Shown: one piece after another, positions 33,106 through 45,472 of the stretch
How the letters are laid out: each line of letters begins with the position of its first letter
Numbering within the stretch: the first letter of the stretch is position 1
Assembly (NCBI RefSeq): GCF_012489685.1
Contig: NC_080042.1
Location: 48,536,066-48,600,065, forward strand
DNA from: Lotus japonicus
Taxonomy: Eukaryota; Streptophyta; Magnoliopsida; Fabales; Fabaceae
DNA: 64,000 nucleotides
Direction: 5' to 3'
The notes under the pieces: model-generated
Told to the model about the DNA's origin: nothing
What the model saw: only the letters and a program-made list of their open reading frames with translations
Databases searched by the model: none
Program-made: the position numbers and the translations under genes

Positions 33106-33960
33106 GCCTGGAGGCGAAGCTGGCTTTGGTGGCAACGAAAAGGGTAAAATTGTTGGTACTGATACTATTTGTGTAGATAGTAGTCCATGCATTGACAATG
33201 TTTTATTGGTAGACGGCTTAACTCATAACTTATTGTCTATAAGTCAAATAGCTGACAAGGGTTATGATGTTATTTTCAATCAAAAGTCCTGCCGGGTTGT
33301 AAGTCAGATAGATGGCTCTGTTCTGTTTAACAGCAAGAGGAAGAACAACATTTATAAGATCAGATTATCTGAGTTGGAATCTCAGAATGTGAAGTGCCTT
33401 CTTTCTGTTAATGAGGAGCAATGGGTATGGCATAGACGGTTAGGACATGCCAGTATGAGAAATATTTCTCAGCTGACTAAGCTCAACCTTGTCAGGGGCT
33501 TACCCACTCTGAAGTTCTCTTCAAATGCTCTTTGTGAAGCATGACAGAAAGGCAAATTCACAAAAGTCCCTTTCAAGGCAAAGAATGTTGTCTCTACCTC
33601 AAGGCCGTTGGTACTTCTGCCTATCGACCTGTTTGGACCAGTGAAAACTGAGTCTATAGGTGGCAAGAGATATGGGATGGTCATTGTTGACGACTATAGC
33701 CGCTGGACATGGGTAAAATTTCTAACCCGCAAGGATGAGTCTCATTTTGTGTTCTCTACCTTCATAGCCCAAGTGCAAAACGAGAAGGCTTGTAGGATTG
33801 TGCGTGTCAGAAGTGACCATGGTGGAGAGTTTGAGAATGACAAGTTTGAGAGTCTGTTTGATTCCTATGGAATTTCACATGATTTCTCTTGTCCTACAAC
33901 TCCACAACAAAATGATGTTGTTGAGAGGAAGAACAGAACTCTTCAGGAGATGGCTAGAAC
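32993..33960 (+). pseudogene. Pol of copia B, part 1 (protease, start of integrase)
   Basis: Opens with MLQVSLIAPLK inside the gag overlap. Protease has WYLDSGCSRHMTG; then VDSSPCIDNVLLVDGL, which copia A has lost, the zinc region (HRRLGHAS) and the integrase core (IDLFGP, VDDYSRW, HGGEFEN, ERKNRT). A TGA at 33542-33544 replaces a Cys codon of the zinc region. The frame is +1 relative to gag. It ends at AGAAC, where gypsy F inserted. Confidence 0.88.
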
Positions 33961-36927
33961 TGTAACACCCCGATTTCCAGGTGTCACTTTAGTAACCAAA
34001 AATAATCTTTACGCGGAAAACAGGTAATTTTTTTTTTTCCGTTTTCTTTCCTTTAAATCAAAACGATAAGGAAGTAAAGACAAAACCCAACTACTAAACT
34101 AACCAACATACATCAAATCATAATAAGATGCATTGTGTCACTGCAGAATATGCTGACACAAACCCGAATAACGTCACTCTGCTCGGCGACGGAACAAATC
34201 AACAACGTCACTCTGCTTGGCGACGGAACAAGTCAACGACGTCACTCTGCTTGGCGACGGGACAAATCAACGACGTCACTCTGCTTGGCGACGGGACAAA
34301 CCAATGGTATTGCCACTTATAGGCTGGGCACCTCGAGACGGTCGTAACACTGGCCTCGTGTTTAACCATTTCTGCTCGGGCGTCGCTTATCACCTTTGGC
34401 TATAGTCAAGACGGTACAAACTCTACATGGTTTGACCATTTCTGCTTGCTATGCCGAACATCAACAGGCACGATACAACTCTACTTGGATGATCGTTACC
34501 TCCTGTTGTGCCAGATATAGTCAGGACCGATTCAACTCTGCATGGCTGATCGTTACTTCCTGCTATACCGAAGTACTCTGCTTGGCACTTCATCGCGTAT
34601 ATGCACGTGTGCAATATGATTATCAAAACCAGAGTCAGTGTCGGTCAATACAACACGACTCGGAGTTAGTGTCGGTCAATACAACACAACTCCCACCACA
34701 AAACTCACAAGCAAAACCCAGAGTCTGTGCCGGTCAATACAACACGACTCGAACAACACTACCAGGAGTACTAGAGTACTCGGTGACTTTCAATCATCAC
34801 CATAGCTCACCTCAGTGGCTTTTCCCAATTCCAAACTCTCCAAACCCACAACATAAGTCGACTTTTCCCCGCCTTTCGTAAATATTTTTCCCCTTCAGTT
34901 CTCCTATGCTTAAACGTTAATAAAAATTGTTTCAATTCGAATTAGCCAAGTTATGAGTTTATTTCTCAAAGTCTAAGTTTCCCAAGTCTTTATTTTCCGA
35001 AAGCTCTATCATTCTAAGTTTCCAAAAGTCAACCACCCAAAATACATTTCCCGGGGAAAGTCTAGGAATTCCAACGAATCCCAACAAATGGCTAAGTCTC
35101 AAACCCCACATTTGAACTTGCCTAGGGTTGTTCATCCAACCCGAAATATCAAAGATTACCAGATCAATGAATCTCCACTCCGAAGTCGCGTCAAAACGCT
35201 CAATCCAACAAAAGCACATCACAAGTTATGGAAAAGCATCATAACATCAACTCATCATCATAAACAACATCAGATAAAGCATAAGTCGAATTTATCGACG
35301 CCTATCATGCAATCATGGCTAAATATAGTAAGTTGCCCTAACCTCGAGCTGATCCAGCTTCGCAATCACAAGCAAATGCTCCTTCACTCAATTGCTTTGA
35401 AGTTCCTAAAGTTCCTTCAACTGAACCTCGGAGAAAACAAAGCAGAATCCAAACAAAATCGATTAGCTCGATCGCAATACAACACATAAACGATAGACAA
35501 AGCATTAAAGCTTCAGAATAAGACAATCGGGTATGAAAAGACAAGTTTTCGAAACCGAAAAAACTCTCCCCCTAAAGGAATAGCCCACGGCCCTAAAGGA
35601 AAAAGGGCTTCGGCTCTTTTTCTTCGACCAAATCACTTCACAAGGTAGTTTTAGGGTAAAACTAAGGCAAAGAAACTGTCAGAACAATTTTCGGACAAAC
35701 GGGTCGAAATACGGCTATCCAGGGGCATTTTGGTCCAAAATAAAAGCTCAAAACCTCAAAGTTATCAGATCGGAAAAAAAATTTGACAGCAATGATCCTC
35801 ACGACATATGTAACAACTAATCCTAAAGGCACGAAGTCAGATTATGACTTCTCGACAATAAAGTTTCGAAATGTGAGCAAAAAGAGTTTTGAATCAGTTT
35901 TTCAGATCCCTGTCAACTGGATCACAATCAGAGTTTACTGACAGAGGTTTTAGGCTCTTGGGAACCTAGAGAACATAACCCAAGCAAGAAATCGAGGAAA
36001 TCGGACAATTTTAGAAAAAGCTCAAAACTTAGAGCACAGAAACGACGTCAGAAACGCAACAGAAACAACAATCAGAGATAGGATTCGTGTTAGTTACCTC
36101 GATACCTAGAAGTAGGGACGAACTACGCGAAGATTGGTCAAGTTTTCGCGAAAATCTCCTCCCCCCTTGCTCTCCACGAATTTGGGCCACTAATGGAGGA
36201 AAATGGAAGATATTTTGCTTTTTCGCCTATTTATAGGCGGGCGAAATCCCGGGAAAATGAAAATTTTGCGATTCCGATTTTTGCAGCACGTTCACCAAGG
36301 AATTCTAAGAGAGATTCTGGCGTCAGAAATCCAGAACTCAAAACAAATATCTATGATATGGGAAAAACGATATCGAAAATCTCAAAAGCGGTGTAAGTTA
36401 AATCTGTCCCGAAAAACTACTTTTTGCTGTGATCGCCGGACGACAAAACTTCCTTCTGAAGAAAGATTGGAAATGTCGAAAAAAATCTGGCAGCGCGGAC
36501 GGAAAGTCCGTTAGAAGTCCCGAATAGAAAAAGTCTTCATCCATCGCTCGAATCTAGGGTTTTGAAGCAAAGAAATTAGCGTCAGCGAACTTCCGAAAAG
36601 TGAATACTATCGTGCGTACAGTCCAGAGTTCCGAAATGAAACGCTGGTCGAAGGAAAAATAAAGAGAATCTTTAAATTTTCCAAGGATTAGAAATCTCCC
36701 TTAAAACGTTGCTCTAGAAGCGAAAAAGCCTATTCTGGACACGCTCGCCATAAGGCAGATGTGCAGACGACTCGTACTAACTCCGAAAGCAACTACGCAA
36801 CATTCCTCAAGTAATTCCTGAACTTTCTTCTTCATTAATCTTTCTCTAATACCAAACTCCTGTCACGCTCACACTGATTCTACGCGTGAGTCGGAAATTA
36901 ACTTGTTCTGAAAATCCAGGTCTTACA
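33961..36927 (-). repeat. 3' LTR of gypsy F (2967 bp)
   Basis: TGTAACACCC to GGTCTTACA on the plus strand. A minus-strand TATA box (complement of 36227-36235) is intact in this copy. Leader signals: GAG|GTAACT donor (GT at 36097-36096) and an exon-like block 35343-35426 of 84 nt. The long leader ORF is absent, which accounts for the shorter LTR. Confidence 0.95.
34171..34306. repeat. Tandem array, 4 x 34 bp, in 3' LTR of gypsy F
   Basis: Four units beginning ACGTCACTCTGCTTGGCGAC start at 34171, 34205, 34239 and 34273. The same array is in the other LTR at about 41091-41226. It differs in sequence and period from the arrays in LTRs of gypsy-1, G and E. Confidence 0.95.
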
Positions 36928-36964
36928 ATACTCCCCTCCAAAAAGAAAGTTTCGTCCTCGAAAC

Positions 36965-37206
36965 TCAGAGTTCTGCAAAAAGTCCGGGATACCGTTCCTT
37001 GAACTTATCTTCCAATTCCCATGTAGTATTGCCCATGTCATTGTTCCTCATAACCTTTCCTTAAGCAATCTGTCTTCCCCTTAACTGTTTCACTCTTCTA
37101 TCCCCACTGCTAACTATCGGCGTCTCAAAAGACAAAACATCATTCAACCTCATGTCGTCTGACTCGATTACTTGCGTCGGACCTCTGCTTGAAATGATAC
37201 CGGTTG
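36965..37206 (-). pseudogene. Chromodomain-like pol tail of gypsy F
   Basis: The minus strand reads GIISSRGPTQVIESDD, LSFETPIVS, RRVKQLRGRQIA, stop, then TTWELEDKFKERYPGLF and a terminal stop at 36965-36967. It aligns with 1341-1589 of gypsy-1. It sits just before the purine tract, as at the end of a chromovirus polyprotein, but no integrase precedes it. Confidence 0.7.
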
Positions 37207-39516
37207 GCATTCCGTGCAGTCGCACCATCTTAGCCACTTACTTCTTTACTTTCGGTCGTCCGAAATTCTTCTTAAACTCGGTGCCTCTCTGTCATCTTAA
37301 GGTAAATACTCAACTCGTCCTCGTGATCTTCATCTACAGTCCAAAACTCCACTTGTCCGTTCGATAACTCCTAGACGAAATATTGTGTTGGAATCTAATA
37401 GTCCATTAACGTCACATCCAACTTCGTAACTATCATCACTCGCACAATGAAATCAATCTCCTACTTAGTCACCATTTGAATTAAAAATCGACTTATGTCC
37501 TTATTTCTTGTCCTTCACTAATCTTATCCCCTTCAACATCAAGTTATCAACAACTTATAAGATAATCCTCTTCTTAATATCTAACAATCCATTATTATCG
37601 TCTTCTTCCTTAGAACTTCCCTCACTCAAACCTATTTACACTTACTGAAATCCCTAACACTTCGCACCAATCGAGACTTATCCTCTAGAAGATTAAATCA
37701 TAACTATACCTCAAGGGACTTAACTAGCCATTACATCTTCCGATCCTTCAACATTCTGAGATTTAACTCTTATCGTAACCGCTAACACCACTAAATCTCT
37801 TATGTGTACATGAATCTCAGCTCACTAGGTCAACCTTAGCCCTAGGATTCTCATTCAACTTTAGTAAAATTCACTTGTTACTCGTAATATGCATCATCAA
37901 AATCCATAACAAAGTCCCATTGACTCTTATACTCTACGAAACTCGTCAAAATATAACAACCTCAGGTATTCATCTTAATACTAACACCTTCCTTTCTGTG
38001 ACTCAATCACCATCTCATCAATCAACTTCTTAATCTCTCAATAAAATTCTGACAAACTTCGAGTCCTACACCTTAGACAGACATTCATAGATTTAAAACC
38101 TACACCTTCACCAAGTTTGGTCCTCTAATAACATTTAATCCTTCAATACTTCTTAAATGAATATCCGTTTCTTAAAAACTATAGCTCCTTCACTACCCAA
38201 ACGACCTGACCAGTGTCGTCATGCTTTCACATTCACAACTTATTATGCTAACATCATTCAAGTCTTATCACATGGATCATTATGTCGGCAACCTCATACT
38301 CAACATCAATCGATCACCAACTTATAACCAACCTTAACACTCTACACAACCCAGAATTCCTTTACTTCAAGATCACTCTTATATTATACCTCAATAGTCT
38401 TAACCCGAAACTCACCTTCAGGTCTTCAATCCTCTAAGATTCAACTCCTATTGTCACACCTACAACCATAAGATCTCCTACTCGTACGCGATTCTCGACT
38501 CTCAAGATTCAATCTTAACCCTAAGATTTCAATCCAACTTAGTAAATCTCACTTAGTAATCTTAGCATATTTCTTTGGAATCCATATCAACAACCTCAAG
38601 TATTTAACTTATGCTAAAACTTTCTTTCTCCAACTTAATCATTAATTCAACACTTTTCAAGTGAAAATTTCATCTCTTAAGACTATAATGTCTCCACATA
38701 TTAATCCAACGCTTAACAAAACTTATTCCTCGAACTCGACCACAGCAATCTAGTTCGGAGTTAATTCTTCTCACTCTTGCTACCATCAAGCTATCATCTA
38801 AAACCTGATTAAATCCAACTTATTTAGTCTCTAACAATTCCACTCAGTAATCACATAACCCATGACTTCATAACTTCCGAGAAACTACTTAATACTTTTC
38901 CAGCATTAAATCTCTTGACTTAGTCTACCTCTACTTGGAGTAATCACACGAACTAACCAGTTAATGTCTATACGACACTCATCGACTTCCAAAGATTTAA
39001 ATCTTAATCTTTTACAATCAAATGCTTAACACGAACTTTCCTCCCAAATCCGACTAATCCTCAATCAATTCAAATTCATCTTACACATCCTTCTATCAAG
39101 GTCCATTACCCGCTGTGATTCCGAATATCACCCCCTCAATATTAGGTTGATCAGGCCCAATACATCGAAGGTGGACATTTAGAAAAACCCACTGGAACAG
39201 TCAATGAGTTCCTATCCTCCAGTAGTCACAAATATCCTGATACTAAATCCTTTAATGATCCCGCTACGGAACTACACACCCTCAGCATAACACGTATACC
39301 ACCCATCCGGAATCTCCCTAAGATTCGTTCTTCAGCTACTAGCCTCCTCATAATCGCATCGGTGGAAGACTACTTTCTAGACTTAGTGTGCCATTCCCAA
39401 CCTCGTATAACTTCTATAGTTAAAACACGAGCAACTGTCAAATAAATTCTTAGTAGGTGTAATATCTATAAGGTCAAAGCTTAGCGGTAAAAACAAGTTC
39501 AGGCGGGTTGCACACG
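37207..39516 (-). other. Non-coding module in place of pol (gypsy F)
   Basis: About 2.3 kb without an open frame or polymerase motif, homologous in order to 1-1340 of gypsy-1. It starts within the protease region: gag reads on to DGNLLTIL, the point where E continues to [10 protein letters not shown], and then leaves homology. The junction therefore lies a few codons before the protease active site. Confidence 0.7.
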
Positions 39517-40668
39517 CTACGGGGGTAACGAAGAGTAGACTATACTATAATGAGAAAGAATAGTTAGAAGGTTACCATCGTTCTTGCGCTCTCCTCTGGT
39601 TAACCCCTCAGCTTCTTCACCGTCCATGATATAAACCCTTCCTTTGGCAGCAGGGCGCTTTCCCCTTACGGTGTGAACAAATGACTCAACCTTGGGTGTC
39701 TTGCAGTTGTTGGCCAGATGTCCTGGTAGATCACACTTGAAACACCTCAGCTTCCCCTTCGGGCATTTCGTGGAGTAGTTCCCAATCTCCCCGCATTTGA
39801 AACATGTTATCTCATGGCTCCCAGCTTGGCTTCCTGCTCCTCCCGCAGCAGCAATCGTAGGCCTGTACGGTCCTGGGGTAAACCCTTCCCCCGTAGGACG
39901 CTGATAAGGCTTCTTCATCTGTAACTTTCCTTTTCCTTGATAGCTCCGGGAACTCGACCTCATTGGTCCCCCAATTCCAGCCCGGTCCATCCTCCTATTC
40001 TTCATCAGCTCCACCTCGGTGGCCTTCTCAACCAAAGCTTGAAACCTCATAATCCCCAACGGTCTCACTGAGTCCTCAATGTCAGCTCTCAGTCCCCTCA
40101 CAAAGCGCTTGCACATATAGGGTTCATCAACCTGATCACGGAAAAATCGGAAGTGCTTGGCCAAAGCTTCCAACTTAGCAGCATATTCCGGAATAGTCAT
40201 GCTCCCTTGACGAAGAGTCAGAAACTGCGACTCACGCTCGTCACGAGCACTATCAGGAAAATACTTCTCCAGAAAGGCGGCACGAAAAGAATTCCAGTTC
40301 ACCTCAACATGGTTTGCCTCCATCATCCCTCTGGCGCCCCTCCACCAGTACTCAGCATCGCCCAGTAGTAGATAAGTTGCCAGACCCACCTTAGCCCCTT
40401 CACTAGTCTGTAGTACTTCGAAAATCTTCTCTATCTCTTGGATCCAGAGATCCGCCTCGTCCGGGTCAGTCCCACCCGTGAACTTGGGTGGATCCTGCCT
40501 TCTAAAATCATTCAGTCCCCTGTTCTGGTCCAGGGCTGCTTCTCTCTGAAGCCGGTGTAGCTCACGTGCATCCTCAGCAGCACGCCTATGTGCATTGTCA
40601 TTCGTTTGTACAGTCATTGCTTGGACCAAAGTGGCCACCATCTCTGCAAGTTGGTTCGCGTTCACCAT
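39517..40668 (-). CDS. Gag of gypsy F
   Basis: An intact 383-codon ORF starting MVNANQLAEMVATLVQ. It has the gypsy gag capsid region (YLLLGDAEYWWRG, WNSFRAAFLEKYFP, LRQGSMTIPEYAAKLE), a basic linker (KKPYQRPTGEGF), two zinc knuckles (CFKCGEIGNYSTKC and CFKCDLPGHLANNC) for RNA binding, then [18 protein letters not shown] as in E. The last twenty or so residues come from the replaced pol region. An intact gag beside a missing pol fits a non-autonomous element that still builds particles. It could package its own RNA and borrow enzymes. Confidence 0.88.
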   Translation of the reverse strand: MVNANQLAEMVATLVQAMTVQTNDNAHRRAAEDARELHRLQREAALDQNRGLNDFRRQDPPKFTGGTDPDEADLWIQEIEKIFEVLQTSEGAKVGLATYLLLGDAEYWWRGARGMMEANHVEVNWNSFRAAFLEKYFPDSARDERESQFLTLRQGSMTIPEYAAKLEALAKHFRFFRDQVDEPYMCKRFVRGLRADIEDSVRPLGIMRFQALVEKATEVELMKNRRMDRAGIGGPMRSSSRSYQGKGKLQMKKPYQRPTGEGFTPGPYRPTIAAAGGAGSQAGSHEITCFKCGEIGNYSTKCPKGKLRCFKCDLPGHLANNCKTPKVESFVHTVRGKRPAAKGRVYIMDGEEAEGLTRGERKNDGNLLTILSHYSIVYSSLPP

Positions 40669-40866
40669 GTTCTGTATTCGTTTAGCAAACAGTCAGTACC
40701 CATCATAAGATAGTATTATGCATAACTATACAATATGATTAGGTAGCAACTTCAATCAATTAAAGCGAAGATCGCTTGGCAGACAATCAATTTTTTTACT
40801 CTTTACAGAGTCACACAACCTAGCACAGAAGACCTATTCCCCAAGGACTCCCGAAAGACTCGACAA

Positions 40867-40878
40867 GCTCTGATACCA
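40867..40878 (-). other. Primer-binding site of gypsy F
   Basis: The minus strand reads TGGTATCAGAGC three bases inside the 5' LTR, complementary to initiator Met-tRNA. Confidence 0.9.
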
Positions 40879-40881
40879 CAA

Positions 40882-43849
40882 TGTAACACCCCGATTTCCA
40901 GGTGTCACTTTAGTAACCAAAAATAATCTTTACGCGGAAAACAGGTAATTTTTTTTTTCCGTTTTCTTTCCTTTAAATCAAAACGATAAGGAAGTAAAGA
41001 CAAAACCCAACTACTAAACTAACCAACATACATCAAATCATAATAAGATGCATTGTGTCACTGCAGAATATGCTGACACAAACCCGAATAACGTCACTCT
41101 GCTTGGCGACGGAACAAATCAACAACGTCACTCTGCTTGGCGACGGAACAAGTCAACGACGTCACTCTGCTTGGCGACGGGACAAATCAACGACGTCACT
41201 CTGCTTGGCGACGGGACAAACCAATGGTATTCCCACTTATAGGCTGGGCACCTCTAGACGGTCGTAACACTGGCCTCGTGTTTAACCATTTCTGCTCGGG
41301 CGTCGCTTATCACCTTTGGCTATAGTCAAGACGGTACAAACTCTACATGGTTTGACCATTTCTGCTTGCTATGCCGAACATCAACAGGCACGATACAACT
41401 CTACTTGGATGATCGTTACCTCCTGTTGTGCCAGATATAGTCAGGACCGATTCAACTCTGCATGGCTGATCGTTACTTCCTGCTATACCGAAGTACTCTG
41501 CTTGGCACTTCATCGCGTATATGCACGTGTGCAATATGATTATCAAAACCAGAGTCAGTGTCGGTCAATACAACACGACTCGGAGTTAGTGTCGGTCAAT
41601 ACAACACAACTCCCACCACAAAACTCACAAGCAAAACCCAGAGTCTGTGCCGGTCAATACAACACGACTCGAACAACACTACCAGGAGTACTAGAGTACT
41701 CGGTGACTTTCAATCATCACCATAGCTCACCTCAGTGGCTTTTCCCAATTCCAAACTCTCCAAACCCACAACATAAGTCGACTTTTCCCCGCCTTTCGTA
41801 AATATTTTTCCCCTTCAGTTCTCCTATGCTTAAACGTTAATAAAAATTGTTTCAATTCGAATTAGCCAAGTTATGAGTTTATTTCTCAAAGTCTAAGTTT
41901 CCCAAGTCTTTATTTTCCGAAAGCTCTATCATTCTAAGTTTCCAAAAGTCAACCACCCAAAATACATTTCCCGGGGAAAGTCTAGGAATTCCAACGAATC
42001 CCAACAAATGGCTAAGTCTCAAACCCCACATTTGAACTTGCCTAGGGTTGTTCATCCAACCCGAAATATCAAAGATTACCAGATCAATGAATCTCCACTC
42101 CGAAGTCGCGTCAAAACGCTCAATCCAACAAAAGCACAACATCACAAGTTATGGATAAGCATCATAACATCAACTCATCATCATAAACAACATCAGATAA
42201 AGCATAAGTCGAATTTATCGACGCCTATCATGCAATCATGGCTAAATATAGTAAGTTGCCCTAACCTCGAGCTGATCCAGCTTCGCAATCACAAGCAAAG
42301 GCTCCTTCACTCAATTGCTTTGAAGTTCCTAAAGTTCCTTCAACTGAACCTCGTAGAAAACAAAGCAGAATCCAAACAAAATCGATTAGCTCGATCGCAA
42401 TACAACACATAAACGATAGACAAAGCATTAAAGCTTCAGAATAAGACAATCGGGTATGAAAAGACAAGTTTTCGAAACCGAAAAAACTCCCCCCTAAAGG
42501 AATAGCCCACGGCCCTAAAGGAAAAAGGGCTTCGGCTCTTTTTCTTCGACCAAATCACTTCACAAGGTAGTTTTAGGGTAAAACTAAGGCAAAGAAACTG
42601 TCAGAACAATTTTCGGACAAACGGGTCGAAATACGGCTATCCAGGGGCATTTTGGTCCAAAATAAAAGCTCAAAACCTCAAAGTTATCAGATCGAAAAAC
42701 AAATTTGACAGCAATGATCCTCACGACATATGTAACAACTAATCCTAAAGGCACGAAGTCAGATTATGACTTCTCGACAATAAAGTTTCGAAATGTGAGC
42801 AAAAAGAGTTTTGAATCAGTTTTTCAGATCCCTGTCAACTGGATCACAATCAGAGTTTACTGACAGAGGTTTTAGGCTCTTGGGAACCTAGAGAACATAA
42901 CCCAAGCAAGAAATCGAGGAAATCGGACAATTTTAGAAAAAGCTCAAAACTTAGAGCACAGAAACGACGTCAGAAACGCAACAGAAACAACAATCAGAGA
43001 TAGGATTCGTGTTAGTTACCTCGATACCTAGAAGTAGGGACGAACTACGCGAAGATTGGTCAAGTTTTCGCGAAAATCTCCTCCCCCCTTGCTCTCCACG
43101 AATTTGGGCCACTAATGGAGGAAAATGGAAGATATTTTGCTTTTTCGCCTATTCATAGGCGGGCGAAATCCCGGGAAAATGAAAATTTCGCGATTCCGAT
43201 TTTTGCAGCACGTTCACCAAGGAATTCTAAGAGAGATTCTGGCGTCAGAAATCCAGAACTCAAAACAAATATCTATGATATGGGAAAAACGATATCGAAA
43301 ATCTCAAAAGCGGTGTAAGTTAAATCTGTCCCGAAAAACTACTTTTTGCTGTGATCGCCGGACGACAAAACTTCCTTCTGAAGAAAGATTGGAAATGTCG
43401 AAACAAATCTGGCAATGCGGACGGAAAGTCCGTTAGAAGTGCCGAATAGAAAAAGTCTTCATCCATCGCTCGAATCTAGGGTTTTGAAGCAAAGAAATTA
43501 GCGTCGGCGAACTTCCGAAAAGTGAATACTATCGTGCGTACAGTCCAGAGTTCCGAAATGAAACGCTGGTCGAAGGAAAAATAAAGAGAATCTTTAAATT
43601 TTCCAAGGATTAGAAATCTCCCTTAAAACGTTGCTCTAGAAGCGAAAAAGCCTATTCTGGTCACGCTCGCCATAAGGCAGATGTGCAGACGACTCGTACT
43701 AACTCCGAAAGCAACTACGCAACATTCCTCAAGTAATTCCTGAACTTTCTTCTTCATTAATCTTTCTCTAATACCAAACTCCTGTCACGCTCACACTGAT
43801 TCTACGCGTGAGTCGGAAATTAACTTGTTCTGAAAATCCAGGTCTTACA
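40882..43849 (-). repeat. 5' LTR of gypsy F (2968 bp)
   Basis: Nearly identical to 33961-36927. The exon-like block is 42266-42349 (84 nt) and the 34-bp array about 41091-41226. The TATA box is altered: CTATTCATAG (about 43149-43158) stands where the 3' LTR has CTATTTATAG, so the minus-strand TATAAATAG has become TATGAATAG. Confidence 0.95.
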
Positions 43850-43854
43850 AGAAC

Positions 43855-45472
43855 CATGCTCCAAGAAACTGGCATGGCTAAGCACTTTTGGGCAGAGGCA
43901 GTAAACACAGCATGTTACATTCAGAACAGAATCTCTGTGAGACTAATTCTGAATAAGACTCCTTATGAATTGGGGAAGAATATAAAACCCAACATTTCTT
44001 ATTTTCATCCTTTTGGTTGTGTTTGTTATGTTCTTAACACTAAGGATAGATTGCATAAGTTTGATGCTAAGTCATCTAAATGTCTATTACTTGGTTACTC
44101 TGATAGATCTAAAGGTTTCAGATTTTATAATACTGATGCTAAAACTATTGAAGAATCTATTCATGTTAGATTTGATGATAAGCTTGACTCTGATCAGTCA
44201 AAGCTAGTTGAGAAGTTTGCAGATTTAAGCATAAATGTTTCTGACAAAGGCAAAGCTCCAGAGGAAGCTGACGCAGAAGAAGATGAACCAGAAGAAGAAA
44301 CTGGTCCCTCTGATTCACTTTCTCAGAAGAAGAGCAGAATCACTGCGGCTCATCCTAAGGAATTGTTTCTGGGAAACAAAGATGAACCGGTCAGAACCAG
44401 ATCAGCCTTCAGACCCTCTGAAGAGACCTTGCTCAGTCTGAAAGGATTAGTGTTCTTAATTGAACCTAAATCAATTGATGAAGCTCTTCAAGACAAGGAC
44501 TCGATTCTGGCTATGAAAGAAGAACTGAATCAATTTTCCAAGAATGATGTTTGGAGCCTAGTGAAAAACCTCAAAGCGTTCATGTGATCGGAACCAAATG
44601 GGTATTCAGAAACAAGCTGAATGAGAAAGGAGATGTAGTCAGAAACAATGCAAGACTAGTTGCTCAAGGCTACAGTTAGCAGGAAGGAATAAACTACATT
44701 GAAACATTTGCTCCAGTAGCAAGACTAGAAGCTATCAGACTGCTGATCTCATTCTCAGTGAATCACAACATAACTCTTCATCAGATGGATGTTAAGAGTG
44801 CCTTTCTAAATGGTTACATCTTAGAGGAAGTCTATGTTCATCAACCCCTAGGTTTTGAAGATGAGAAGAACCCTGACCATGTTTTCAAATTGAAGAAATC
44901 TCTCTATGGTCTGAAGCAAGCTCCCAGAGCATGGTATGAGAGACTCAGCTCATTCCTTCTGGAGAATGAGTTTGTAAGGGGTAAAGTAGATACAAATCTC
45001 TTTTGCAAAACTTACAAATATGATATCTTAATTGTGCAAATTTATGTTGATGATATTATATTTGGATCTGCTAATCAATCTCTATGCAAAGAATTTTCTG
45101 AGATGATGCAAGCTGAATTTGAAATGAGTATGATGGGGGAACTCAAGTACTTTCTAGGTATACAAGTTGATCAAACACCAGAAGGAACGTACATACATCA
45201 GAGCAAGTACACTAAAGAACTTTTGAAGAAGTTCAACATGACAGAATCTACAATTGCTAAGACTCCAATGCATCCTACATGCATCCTGGAGAAAGAAGAT
45301 GCAAGTGCTAAAGTTTGTCAGAAGCTCTATCGTGGTATGATAGGATCACTTCTATATCTAACTGCATCTAGGCCAGATATTCTGTTTAGTGTTCATCTAT
45401 GTGCTCGTTTCCAATCAGATCCAAGGGAAACCCACTTAACTGCTGTTAAGAGGATCCTAAGATATCTGAAAG
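43855..45472 (+). pseudogene. Pol of copia B, part 2 (end of integrase, RT)
   Basis: Continues from part 1 after gypsy [18 protein letters not shown], the linker ([15 protein letters not shown]), reverse transcriptase ([25 protein letters not shown], catalytic YVDD in [11 protein letters not shown]) and the connection ([16 protein letters not shown]), up to RYLK. Breaks: a one-base loss near 44575 and TAG near 44678 (CAG in copia A). Solo LTR G interrupts it at GAAAG (45468-45472). Confidence 0.9.

Larger units (their letters stand above)
33961..43849 (-). mobile_element. Gypsy F: complete 9.9-kb element with gag but no catalytic pol
   Basis: Inserted in copia B's integrase with perfect AGAAC duplications (33956-33960, 43850-43854). 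LTRs of 2967 and 2968 bp differ at roughly fifteen positions by eye, so it is young. The interior is under 4 kb: primer site, gag, a non-coding module and the chromodomain-like tail. Since protease, reverse transcriptase, RNase H and integrase are missing, the element must have moved with enzymes from a relative. The gag of E is closely similar, so an E-type element is the likely source. Confidence 0.93.

Noticed and set aside
34171..34306. CRISPR-like repeats
   Set aside because: Units are contiguous without unique spacers, inside an LTR of a plant element.
34396..34881. 161-codon ORF in LTR F, repeated identically at 41316-41801
   Set aside because: It is duplicated only because it lies in both LTRs of a young element, runs antisense to it and has no counterpart in LTRs of gypsy-1, D, G or E.
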